Origin: Coleophoma eucalyptorum | Lineage: Eukaryota > Ascomycota > Leotiomycetes > Helotiales > Dermateaceae | Assembly (NCBI GenBank): GCA_026120035.1 | Contig: JALRME010000007.1 | Coordinates: forward strand, 248,001 to 312,000 | Reading direction: 5' to 3' | DNA length: 64,000 nt | Shown here: piece after piece, positions 34,501 to 46,916 of the stretch | Layout: every line of letters starts with the position of its first letter | Numbering within the stretch: position 1 is the first letter of the stretch | The notes under the pieces: model-generated | The model's database searches: none | What the model saw: only the letters and a program-made list of their open reading frames with translations | Told to the model about the DNA's origin: nothing | Program-made: the position numbers and the translations under genes

Positions 34501-37500
34501 GCCACGCTTACCAACGCAGCTAACTAGTCTCACCAGCAGAAGGCAATCATCCAGTCGCATCTTGACATCACAAACCCGACACTTGGATATACATACGCTT
34601 GGGATTCTTGTTTGATTATCGAGACATAGACGCCGCATTTCGTCTCACATGTCAGTAAGGGGAAGCAGTTCTCCGCACCTGTCACACTTGCGACGGGACT
34701 CTATATTCTCACTACTTGCATACCACATAGAACTTGTCAATAGACGGCAGCTTGCATGCACCACGTCGCCGACCACTTTATTAACCGAGTATATTGACTT
34801 TCCCCTTGATGGCCGCGGTGCCTTGTCACGAATCTGGTTGGTTTCCTCCTTCTCGGTACACCTCCGTACTCTACTTAGGTTGGAGTGCAAGCATGCATCA
34901 GGGGCGGCAACACAACGTGTTGAGCACGTACAGATCCTCGAACCAGCTTCCACGACATCAGCTGGATCGTGCCCTGCCCCATATTTATTACCGGCCGTCT
35001 ACCTGAAAGTAAGGGAGTGAGTCGCAGTGTGAGTACAGGCAACTTTTCCCTGACAAGAGGTTGTGACTCTGGGATTACTGTACAGATGTCACATGGGATT
35101 TTCCACGGTGTTCAGAAGTGGAAATGCTGTATGACCGGAGTTCTGCAACTGAAAGACGCCGCTCATTTTGCTCGGGTTCTCGTAAGCGACGACATCAAGC
35201 TACGAATAGGGAGATAAATGCTGCACAATCCTTGCAGGGAATATGCCGTGTTCTGTCCTATCAAACTCTATCCTTCAGCTGAACGGAGTTAAGTGGAGCA
35301 AGAAAACCAACACGGCTTCTTATTTGCATGCAGTATCGATTTTCTGATCTCAATTGCTTGACAGGTTCAACAAGTGATTGGCAATTGCAGTTGTCAAGGT
35401 GCCATGCATCTATGTCTTACTAGAGGCAGCTCCTCACGAAGCCAGCTCAAGGCTTTCATTCAAGATGATATCCTTCTTGTCGATTGGATCGCCACGACGA
35501 TATCTCTTGCTGCCTAAAACTTTGTATTCAGCCTCTTCAGTTTAAACATGTACATGATAATGAACTTATATATATTGTTCTCGTCATTGATTCGCAAGCC
35601 TCGCAAGCATACACTGTATGAATTTTCAGCTGGGTACAGCATATCATCAGATGTCTTGGCTAAAAGAGCCTTAAAGGGCAGAAGAGCATTTCGCCTTAAA
35701 TGCCTAAGAAAATAATTCCTAGCTTGATTGAAGTAAGAAAATAATAACTCCATGCACGGCAGATCCAATAGTAGGAACTATTGCACCCTTTGGGATTTCT
35801 ATATCGTCATCGTCTCTCTACCGTTACCTATCTAACCTTAGCTATCTAGCCGGTCCCCGAAGCAGTGGTATATCAAAGACTACTGTATGCAATAAGTCTC
35901 TACCAGTACTAGAGAAGCAGCAAGCGCTCGCTTACATGCTCAAAATCAATATACATATGCACGCAGGTGCAATCAAACAGGCGCATTTCTTTTTTTGATT
36001 TTTTTGATTTTTAATATCGATCAGTTGAATCCGAAGAGGCAAGATCGGTTCTATGGTATTGATTTGCAAAGACAGTATCGGGCCATTTCCTTCTTCTTTT
36101 TTTCTATTAGTTGATTTTTTAAAATGTTTAATTTATTGTAGAGTTCTTAGAATTTTCCGATACTGCTATAAAGATTGTAGCGTGGCACACATGGAAGAGG
36201 AGGGAGATCGATCGCGAGGGAGCGTTGCGAAATGATCAGTCACTGCCAACCTCTCAATTAACATCTTTTTGGCAGCCTTGGTAAGCCATCACTAGTTTGT
36301 CTTTTGATTAATTGAGAGACAGAGCCCCCCCCCCCCAATCTTACTTGGGTTGTTTTCAAGGCAGGCACAGCTTGGTTGTCGATCGCACACGGAAATGAAT
36401 TTCATGATGTATGACGCTTTAGGAAGCTAGCTAAAAGATACTGAAGCTAGAGTACTTACTAACTACGCTCTTTTACTATTTTTGCTTCAATACGATATCG
36501 TCAGTGTAAGCTAAGGCAATAACCCTCCGATTGAGGCATCCTTCTCGTGCATTAGAGAATGTTCCTTTATCTAACTATGCCGTCTTGTCATCCTCCGAGA
36601 GTTCTCCTGTCGCCGCCGCCACACACGCGGGTCGGGGAGGTCGTAGAATATACGTAATGTACATACTCCGCAAGGGCAAAGAAACCAATCTCCCGGGAAT
36701 TTAGGCTTGACCATATCTAACCAATCCGCGTGGCAAGTGGTAGCAGCATCAGCTGTACTTTGACTGTCATAGAGCTTTGCCACTTAGACTGCGCCTCTTG
36801 TCGTATTGTCATGGGGCTGACCGGGAGAACCTAAATCATCTACCTGTAATTTCTATCGCGGGTAGTCGGTTTTCGATAGTTAGTCGGTTTGCTCTGTGCG
36901 CTTTCTCTCGGCTTGGAAATTGGGATTCTGTGCTCTGCTTACCAAACAATCGTTCGGGAAGATACTTGAGAGGCTATGACAGGCAGACCCTCAGCCAGCC
37001 CGTCAGCCATGCTCACTACGAGGCAGTCGAGCTTGATGCTCGGAGAGGATTGATCGCTTAGGTGGTGCCGAGGTGACTTTTCAGGGCGAGGTGTTTTGGC
37101 CGGTTGATGGTATCCTTTGCTTCTGATTCGGTAGTATAATAAGAAGCCAAGACGATTACAAACTTGATTTTTGGTCTAATTTCCGCAATATTTTACCACA
37201 AGATTGCTGATACGTATGGATTTGTTGGAAGGAGTATTGCCATCACGCTTCCAGCTGCAAGAACTGCCTGCTACACTGTCAAAGCTGTAAGGTACCGCCA
37301 ACCAAGAGGCGACCGCAGCCCGACGACACAACGATTCAGGCAAGCGATCGTCTCTTCTCGATCCATTCGCCGTTTTTTACTCCAATTTTGTATAGCTACA
37401 GGCATTATCGCGTGAGGGACACCTGTCAACAGGGAACAGGAAGCAGGAGGCGTGCAACGGCTTTGCAAGGCAAGACAGCATAGGCCTGTTCAGCCCAAAT

Positions 37501-40000
37501 AGCGTGCGAATTTATCTCCCCCACCCTTGTCAGCTGCTCCAATAATCCTGTCTCTCCATGCCAATGCCATCCCATCCCATGCCGTATCTTCGATCTGCTA
37601 GGGCCTAGAGGGTCGAAATTTGGTCAACTTTTGCCGTGCGTCTTGAGACCTTTTCTTCACCACTGGGCGGCGAGAACCAAACCTAGGCACCAAGGTTTTT
37701 CACATTCGTGCAGTGTTTGATTTCCAATCCATAACTACAGTGTTCCTTTCGCGATCGAAGCTATATTATTGGCTTCTCTTCCACGACGCGTTTGGAAAAG
37801 ACGGGTTAACGTTACGATTGTGAGATGGACTGGAGGTGGTGGAGTGTGCCGTGGGTCTGCATACTGCATGCTGTAGCTCCGGACACATGGCTCAGAGAAG
37901 AAAGGTGCATGCGGGCACAGCTGACAGGCTTGCAGTGGACTCCAATTATGCTACCCTTGCCGGCGTTTGGAGGGGGGATGAATCCATGATGGAACCTGGG
38001 TCTCTCCGTCGGCGTCTGTGTTGGTCCTGTCTGTTGATCTTGACGGCGGCGCCCTCCCTCGTTCTTCCCACGATCGTCATGACGGGGGCACCGTGGTCTG
38101 GCACCCGGCTTTTCCACGCTCTGACATGTCGAGTTTAGGGGGCCCAGGCAGGGCAGGGCAAGCCTCCAACCCTCAAGGGGAGGGAAGGGAAACGCACACA
38201 CTGGAGAACTCTCCGATCTCCCAGTGGTTCGTTGTTGACAAGGCAGGCTCCCAATACCGCCCTGAACCTGAACAAACGTGAGCTATTGAAGGGGACAACA
38301 CGTTGCGAACGGTTCACGATGCTGGCAAGACTGTCCTGAACCCCAGGCTGGTCTGTACAGGAGCACACAGAGCTTGTAAGATCTATTCTGATCTGCCGGC
38401 CATGGGTTAGCAGTTCGTTCATGGTCCCTACCGTATCGTGAAGATCTAGAGATGCTCTTTATTCCAACGTCACTTCATCATGATGAGAACGGTTTGTCAC
38501 TTCCTATCTGCTTTCCCGCTCGTCTCATCGGGCTGGCTATGACAAGAAGAAATTGGCAAGATTTGCATCGACAATTTTCGGACCTACTGTCTCCTCGAGG
38601 TAAAGTCCTCAACTACAGCGTGAGAATGATTGGTCTGCACGTGAGGTCTAGCCAGTAAGAGGCGCAAGATAGGAAAATAACCCAAAGAAAAAGCCACGAA
38701 TGACACCATGACGGTTGTTTCGGAAGCGCGAATACTCAAGAAACGAAGATTCATCCTCATCTAACTCGGAATTTTTTATAGTGCCAAGAGTATCCCAAAT
38801 GTAACGGTGAATGGTTTTCGTAAGTCTCGTGTTTGATCGCAAGTTGTGGCGTTTGCCGCACGAATAGAATCCAATCTCCCACGGAATCTCGTATAGGAGT
38901 TCTCCGAGTTTTTCAAGCTCCCACGGAAGATTATCGCTTCTCGTCTTGGGCCCCAGTATTGCTCATGCGCTCCAGAGATCCAGCACGAATGAGATGGCTC
39001 GGGGAAGGAAGATGCAATGCCGTCATGTCGGAAGGAGACACGCAAGAAAAACTAGACAGTCGGAAGGACTAGGTGGCCAGAGGTGATGTGATAGTGATGG
39101 TGTCGCGACTCGAAACACAACCACTCTCAAGTCAATAATAATATCCTCTCTGCTTACCGAGTATCGCTCACCAAGCGGCTGTCTCCATCGCACCGGTTGC
39201 CGTTGGTCAGCCATTCAGCTAAGTTTGGTGTTGATGGACAAGATCATCGATGGTTACCGCATTAGGAGATCATCTCCGATACTATTTTATGCAATTGCGC
39301 GGCCGAGCCAGAAATTGGATTTTAAAGGGACGGAGACAAGCGTTGAAGGACGCTTCTTGTTGCAGGAGCTGACTACCGTTCCTCTCTGCCTGACCAACAG
39401 ACGAGAGGCGGAAGGAGATGCTGATATGCAATAGCACCGCAGTTATGAGTTTTATTGTTGTCCTCTGGCCTTTGTTCCCCGCCCCCCTTTTTCTTTCTTT
39501 GCTTATTCCCGAGGGAAACTCGAGTCGAGTTTCTTTGGGGGGAGGAACCATCGTCAGACGATGGATCCTAAAATAGCGACAGAGTGATAGCCAGACAGGT
39601 GGATTGAGGGATTCTGCATACAATAAAAAATAAAGCATGGAGTTGCGACAGCCAGAGCACGACCCTCTAGTAGCACCGAAGCGACTGGTGTTGAAGGGGT
39701 GGAATGATGACGACGGGTCCCCGGATATGTTGGTATTCATTAGTCAGGATGGTACGGCAAGGTAGAAGCAACGGCTGGCAAGTTGCAACAAGAATTGCCG
39801 TGGAACCTAAGGATCCATCCAGTCTGAATCGTATTGTCTTGGACTCTTGGACCGGACGTCTAAGTCGGTACAGAGGTGACAGAAGCGGCGCGAGAGCAGC
39901 AGGCTATACGAAGATATCGCATTCACTCACTCATATCACACTCAGTCCTGGGCCCTGGGTCTTGGGGAGTTCAGTATTGGGTGCTTGTGCATTTCTTTTC
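31525..40000. other. Long gene-poor region, no intact gene
   Basis: About 8.5 kb without a supportable gene. The stretch to about 36.7 kb is visibly AT-richer, and frames are short with many stops, as in decayed or repeat-derived DNA. Poly-C runs occur near 34125-34136 and 36327-36337. A minus-strand patch around 33000-33240 reads as a peptide-like frame broken by stops and could be a worn transposon remnant, but I found no terminal repeats or family motif. 37-40 kb is more GC-rich, with overlapping chance frames. Confidence 0.5.
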
Positions 40001-40169
40001 GTTTCTTATTCTTCTTCTTCTTCTTCTTTTCTTTTTGCTTTTTATAGCCTGTGCACTTGCGTTTGGATGCGAAGACGAAGGTAGCAACTGAGGTTGGTAA
40101 TGTCGCATTTTGTCGCATTTGGTCGCTCTAATACTCTCCCCGTCGTTCGATGTCATCATTATCCGCATT

Positions 40170-40245
40170 GCCAGCACCATGACCACCATGACCATGACCA
40201 CCACCACCACCACAACCACCAACCACCATGACCATGGCCATGACT
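40170..40245. repeat. CAC/CATGAC low-complexity repeat
   Basis: Runs of CACCATGAC and CCACCACCAC units with several ATG triplets on the plus strand. The complementary strand reads as a Val/Met homopolymer-like frame, which is not a gene. Confidence 0.8.
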
Positions 40246-40386
40246 AGGCAGGCCAAGTTCACGTTCAGGTTCGATCCAAGACCAGCACTACCCATCCTCC
40301 CGGCCCCTCTCTCGATCGAGGGTACGGCGACACTACTGGGTCTTTCTCATACTCCCGCCGCTGCCCTCCCAAGGCTCGGCGTCGGT

Positions 40387-40435
40387 CTCCTGTCTCCTGT
40401 CTCCTGTCTCTCCTGTCTCTCCTGTCTCTCCTGTC
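40387..40435. repeat. CTCCTGTCT tandem repeat
   Basis: Six consecutive copies of CTCCTGT with a 0-2 bp spacer (CTCCTGTCTCCTGTCTCC...). It is strongly pyrimidine-biased on the plus strand, in the gene-free region upstream of the Medusa gene. Confidence 0.85.
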
Positions 40436-43400
40436 AAAAACCTTGTCTCATGCCCTTGTCCCTGCAAAGCTCGCCAGTCAAGCTTTTACCTTTCTCCTAA
40501 ACCCTTTTGTCCTCCTCGTCCTCGCCCCTCGTCAACTTTAGAAGCTTCCCTTGCAACTTTTTTCACCACAAATTTTCCCTCCCAGCTTTCGTGCCCACGG
40601 GGTTGCCCAACTCTCCATATCCCTGCTCCCTGCTCCCCCTGCTCCCGCCCACCTTTCACCATCATACCATACCAACTACTCTACTGTACCTATCGCTCGA
40701 CCGTTGGGAAACGTTCCTTGACTTGACTTTCTGGTGCTTGCTGTAGGCCCTTTCGGCGGAAGCGGTACCTCACTAACTTGCCCCGGCCTGCCCTGTCCTG
40801 CCCTGGCTTGTCCCGAACTGTCTGACGTTTTTTTGCCTGCGAAGTGCGACCGTGTATTGTGAAGCTATTCGCGACCCTGCCGTCTCTTGTCTTTGTCGCG
40901 CAACCTACATCGCATCTCTCCTGTACTGCGTGTCGCATCACCGCCCATCCAATATTTGACGGCCACCACTGTGCAGCATCGACACGTGCAGCGCATTATT
41001 ATCTCTCAAGTTCTTCGCGGCCTGCAGTCCATCGCGCATGTACGTGCACCCCGTCTACCTCTGCTGCAGGTACTTTCAACAACCATGCTATCTACCGCTT
41101 TTTGTCACAAACACTGATATATTGTTGCGCACAGCTTGAAAAAGACATCATCGCGATCCATTTTTTGAAGGTCAGACGAAGCTTAATTCTCCTATTCTCC
41201 TAAAGCACTCCCCAGTCCAGCCCACGTCTTGGGTGCTGGGTCTTGTACAACCATCCACAATCCACAATCCAGACGCGTCGATCTGCCTGGTCTGCTGTCT
41301 TTGCACGCGACAACTTCAGTGTGTAACATTACACCCTAAATACTGGTTATCATCTGCTTCGTCACACTGCGCCTCAGTGTAGCCACTGCTTGCCACCTAG
41401 ATCGTCAAAGCTTTGCGCACAAGTAATCAAGCTCACCTTGTGCCTCAAAATTTCTGCTGTCGGTTGATAACAAGGCTAACTGGTGTGCGACAACAGAGTC
41501 GAGACTCCTCCCTGCGTTTTTTACGCCCTCTGCAAATACCGAATCGCTTTCAGCAAATAATTCCTACCTGAATCCGATCGAGTCATTATTTGCGAGAGAC
41601 CACGACAAGCACTGTTGGGGCTCCAGTCCAGCGATTCAAAATCCCGCGAAGGCAAGTCATCAAATTTTGTATTTATCCCCTGGCTCGGGCATGGAATGCG
41701 CTGCGCGACAGAAACATCGGACTTGGACTCGAGAAAACATACTTCAACCTATGCGCAAGCTTGCGCGGATTTTGTATGTGTCTACTACCTACAATCTAGC
41801 TAAGGAGCCTTCCACGAGTTGGCGTGCGCTGGTATTTTGGAGACAGAAACCATAGTCGACACTTCACTTTTGCAGAATAACTTCTGTTGGTGAAGAGAGT
41901 GTGTTTCTAATCCGTATATACATGAAGCGTCAACAAACATAACATGGCCATTTCGATTTCCCCATAGCCCGCATGCAGCTTTGATCAAGGGATACAAGGC
42001 TAACATTTCCTGGGAACAGCTCGTCAACTTACCCTCGTATCATCCCAGCTGCCTTTTCAGGCACATCTTCACCGATCGCCTTTTGGCCGGGCCGTCTTCT
42101 CCATACACGCGATAAACGCGCTTCTACAAGGTATGTTTTATGTTCTGGCCTGGTCGATTTTCTGTCGTCTTTCTTTTGCTCTCACTTTGTGGTGGCGTGG
42201 TTCCCATGTATGCTACCCCACCACCACCTCACATCTCGCACCCCCTCCCATGCCCATACCCATCACTCACCCCCTAAGCGAGCACTCGTCCGCAAGCAAG
42301 GCCTGCAGCATGACCAGCTTTGCTTCCCTGTCACACCCTCATGGTCTCCTTGCAACATGTGCCGACATGCTGTCAAGGCCTCTCTCAGGCTTGTCAATCC
42401 ACCATCCACCCATGCCCTGTATATAATTCCATCGAAGCCTCTCCAATTTGACCTGGTCCCTTATTGACATCGGTCTTTTTTCGTGGATTTGACAGCCTCG
42501 TCGTCGCCTTCAGCCTTTGCAGTAGTGTGCAGTGCCGTTGGCATCGGTCGTCTCTTACTAGCCCTGTACGCACGCTTCCTACCTCTCCATCGTATTTACT
42601 TGGGCAACCTCATTCTTCTCTCCCGAGGCCTTTTTGAAGAATTGAAACTGACACCAGAGTATCATAGTCATTATTAGCACAGTTAGAGTTTATATCATCC
42701 TACTCGCAGCTCGACCTATCTCTACTTCAAACAGCGATTCGAAAGTAAGGTTCGGTAAGCCCTGTCTCGTATACAACAGCATCCGTACAAAATCATGCTT
42801 CTTGCATGGCAGATTGACCGCCACCCGAGCCTGAATGAAAACGCGGTGTATGGCATGGCAATACCCAAAGCTGACCCTTACATCTTGTTAGGTGACAGTT
42901 TTCCAGTGTTGTGTACCACATGCTCCTACCTTGCACCGATTGTGTAACAAGTCCCGTCAAGCACTGAGCCCGAAAATATCACTTGTAAGTTCCGTCCATT
43001 CTGTGCGACTTCAGCCATCGTTAGCAGGCTGTTTCGTGGGAGAGATTCAGTCTTCTTCGATTATGCTTGCAATATCATCTGATACACGGATCATCTAGAA
43101 GCCGGAAGCAGTTCGCGACCTCAAGTTTGTTGATCTTTCAGGAGCAAATTCTAAAAGAAGAGCCAGGTGAGCCCCCGATCATTTTCCATGCACCAACAGC
43201 GCGTCTCAATTTTCAATGTATGATTTTCCACCAGGTCTACCGATCTGCTGGAAGATCATTCTATTTTTCGCCTTTGCAGCACACACAGCCACGTTACGTT
43301 TCCACCATGCTCGCATTCCCTTAAAAAGCGGCAGAGCGATGCATTGGGTTGCTAATCTTTTTCGGGGAAAGCAGAAAGGGAGAACAGTTGCCGAACGCAG

Positions 43401-43721
43401 CAGTTTCAGCTCAAGGTCGTCATCGATACTGTCGTGAAAAAGAAGGCGTCCTTTGGTATTCCGTCGTAAGAGGTAAGTTGAGACCGTCCAGGCCACCCTG
43501 CAACTTCACTGTCCGGCGCACGGATGTTGCATGGCCATGCCTTGCACACTGCCCAACCCGACCTCGACTCCCTGCTTTTCGCGGAGGGACGAGGTGGGAT
43601 TCGCAGAGGCTAGAACTTTCAACGGCGCGTGTGGCTGTTGTCAGTGGCTGGAGGGGAGACGTGAGGTGAAGATATCAAGCTAATACGAGGCTCGCTGCAG
43701 CAGTCCATTTTCAAAGACAAC

Positions 43722-43778
43722 ATGTCCCATCGCCAGAGTGGAGGCTACAAGGAGGAACCGGGAGTTAGCGCTGATCAC
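43722..43778 (+). other. Candidate alternative first coding exon of the Medusa gene
   Basis: ATG with A at -3 opens 19 codons (MSHRQSGGYKEEPGVSADH), ending exactly at a consensus GTAAGT donor in phase 0. A consensus acceptor (CTAAT branch, then ATGCAG) lies at 46922 and is also phase 0. Splicing 43778 to 46923 would replace Met-Gln of the downstream start by these 19 residues and create a 3144-nt intron. The fit of frame and sites is suggestive but could be chance. Confidence 0.35.
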
Positions 43779-46700
43779 GTAAGTTAAATAGTTTCTTTAC
43801 TTTTTCTTCACCAAAGTTTTTTTTTGTTTGCCGTAGTTACCCCACCGCGGCCGAAAAGGGCTCGTGACTCGGTGTTACAATAGTTCTCGGGTCGGTTCAT
43901 CGCATCGGGCGCGCAACAGAGTTGAGGGAGTTTTGGCTGTGTGTGGCATTCATGCGCAGCCGTACCTCAGCCAAACGGAACTGGACAACATTAATGTCCA
44001 CCATACACCACAGGAACTACTGCCAGAACTGCATGGGAATTCGCAAGTCAATCCCATTCGGGTCTGATGTCAAGTGTCAAAGGACCAGGGGTGTTTTGGA
44101 GTGTGGCTTTCCCTGATGCCTTTCCAGAGTTTCCAGAGGTTCCAGAAGGAACTGTCTGTCGTCGACGTGCGTGGGTGCGAGCGTACATGCGTGCGTGCTT
44201 GGGAGGCAAATGGCAGAGAAGGCACAAGGTGGAGGCGACAGGAGAGCTGCTCGGGACTCGAAATTCGTTCAGGATGCTGGAAGCCATGTTTCACAGCCGG
44301 CTAGGCTGCATTGGAACTGGCGCTAGCACCTGATCGAGACAAGAGTACAGGGCTTTCTCCTCTGGTTACCCAATCTAATCTCCAGCGGGACGTCGTCTAC
44401 CTTTTCCCTCTCCCATGGCACAGACCTCGACGGCCGCCGACCTGGCCTCGCTTGCGGGATAAGCTCAGTCAGAGTTGCGTGGGAGCCAACGAACGCGAGG
44501 CGACTCGAGTCTGCTCTATCTCTTTCTTTGTTTCTTTCGCGCCCAAAGTTAAATCATGCCTCGTGAGGTCGAAGGAGTCGTCTCCCTGACCAGGACGCGC
44601 ATGATAATAGTTTTAGGCCGCGGAGGAGAATAGGCGAGCGTGCAGGTTTGGTGTGGTCTGCGCAAGTCGCGCGATGCTGCCTCGTTGAGCAGAGTGCTCG
44701 CGATGCGTTCAAGTACCGATCATGTCGTATTCTAGATCAGGATCCGAAGACTTTGCCATGCTTTTTGGTTATGAACGAGACGAGACGAGACGCGACAGGG
44801 CTCAGGGTCAGGAGTCAAGTTGAGAGAGTCAGGGCCGGGACAGATAACCCAACGGACAGATGCATGGGTAACAGACGAGTGACGAGGGAGTGACGAGGGA
44901 GAGAGAGCCCTACGGCAATGGCAAGACCACACAGACTTCAGGCCTAGAGAGGGAAGCAGGACGAGGACGAGGGTCTCGCAGCGTCTCTTCCTTCTCCTCT
45001 TTCCTCTTCCTCTTCCTTCGCCGGGGCCAAGCCAAGGAAGCCCGACGCCTGAAATCGAAAGACCGCCTGTGTCCCGCAACGATGTCCTCTCATGGATGTG
45101 CTCTCCTCACATTTGACACAGGCACTAGACCCGACCAGGCTACAGCAGTCACCGCGTCAGCCAGTTTAAAGTGGGAAGCTCAATCTTAACAGCCTTCTCT
45201 TATGGCCCGGTGGGCCGTGGTGATTGGCTGCCGCGCTCGCCAATACGGGGCCACTAGCCTCTTCGCTTCCGCCCCAGCTGCCCACACCGTTTGGCTGGAG
45301 CGCCTCTCGTCGCTCTATCCAAGGGGGGCAGAGTGTCGGGTGCGAGGCCTGTCGGACCCTTATCCCTGTTTTGGGCAACCGACTAGGATTTGTGGCGGCG
45401 TGGTGGGGCCAGTTGATTTTCTCATATATTGCTGATTGGCCCCGGCACCCTTGTTCTCGCGCACCCTCGTCAACCTGGAGCATAATGCGATAGAAACCTT
45501 GTCACGTTTCTTCCATGCGTTCTGCTTCCCTGGCTGCCGTGATTGCTGCGTTGTCGACGGCCCACAATAAATCACCGCCAGCACACATCGCACAGCAGCG
45601 CGCGCAACCCACCACCCAACACGCGCACAGATATTCTTTCAGTTCAGGCACAAACACGCCAGGCCCAAACGAGTAATAAGTGTCATTAGTCGAGGAAGTT
45701 GGCAAAAGTAGTCGGTCGCAGCCCGCCAGCCAGCGAGCAGCAGGAACAAGAGCCCCGAAAAAGACCAGACAGAAGAGGGCCGTCCATCTCCTAGTCCATA
45801 CAACGGTCCTCATCCTGCAATCAACTGCCTCTACCCATCAGCCTATCTACCTGCCGCCGCTGCTCCTGCTTCATCTTCCTCGTCGCGCTTGTTGGGATTG
45901 CATTATTTCATCATTCTACATACTTCATATCTGGAGAGCTCCCCCCCTGCTCCTTCTTATCCTGCTGCGTTATTCACTTATTTTTTTTTCTGGACCTGGC
46001 CTGGACTTCGTCTCGTGTGCCCTGTTCTGTTGGATCTACCTTCCCCCCCCTAAAGGACGACGAGCAAGGCCTGCTACCACCGCACCCTTCCCCTGCTTCT
46101 TAAACCCTGCCTCCCTCCGACCAACGACAGTCAACTGCTACCTGAACCCTCGTCACTTGTCCCTCTTCATCTCATCCATCCTTCATCGACCGTCACCCAA
46201 AAGAAAAAAAAGTCCGAAATCCTTCGAGAGTCGAGATACCTCCACTGCACACTTTCACATCCTCGCTCCGATCAACACCACTTTTTTCCCCTTGGCTCCA
46301 GCATCTCGCCTTATCCTCCTCTTCCTCCTGGCTCCGGCATCTCGAGTCCGTAGCTTCCTGAAATTTCATAAGCTTTATTCATCCTCGTCAGCTCCACTCC
46401 ACTCTATGTTTGGGAGATAACCCTTGGCGATTTTCATCACGAAATCTCGGACATTGCCTTGCCTCCTGGTTCATATTACCTGAGGAAGATTCTTTCGTAA
46501 TAGCAGGCCAGAGCAAGAGAGATTCGGGTCCCCGGGCTCTTGCTTATACCTACCACTGAGGTACCACCCTCGTCCTGTCCTGCTTGTTGCTTGCTTGCTT
46601 GTTTCCCTTGTCCTTGAACTGCGCGCTACTCTACTTCACTTGACTGCCGTCTGCTTGCACCTGCGTCTGCGCCTGTTCGCTACTGTCCGATCTTCTGCTG

Positions 46701-46916
46701 CTCTCCAAGGTGCCACGAGCTGCAGTGCAAGTCGCACCCTCGTCATCAAGGATACACCACACTCGTTCATACAATTCAAGTCTCAAAACAATAATTATCG
46801 CGACGCGCCTGTTTTTGCTTTTCTCCGATAATGGTTGCTACTATTTCATACTCTCTCACATACACACTTCGCATGTACTTTGATAGCGCGCCAGGACTTG
46901 GCTAATCATCTCATCT

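Larger units (their letters stand above)
40001..46916. promoter_or_regulatory. Long pyrimidine-rich upstream/leader region of the Medusa gene
   Basis: Nearly 7 kb with no conserved gene. It is rich in C/T tracts (40260-40700, 45830-46400) of the kind found in promoters and long leaders of fungal developmental regulators. It includes TTC repeats near 40010, a CAC/CATGAC repeat at 40170-40245 and a CTCCTGTCT repeat at 40387-40435. Strong donors such as AAG/GTATGT near 42130 and CAC/GTAAGT at 43779 suggest spliced leader exons. A 246-codon open frame (45680-46420) is low-complexity and best read as a pyrimidine-tract artefact or uORF. Medusa homologues are known for complex long 5' regions; the extent here is inference. 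Confidence 0.45.

Noticed and set aside
45680..46420. 246-codon frame as a protein-coding gene
   Set aside because: Composition follows the C/T-rich DNA. No domain was recognised and it may fall inside the candidate long intron.
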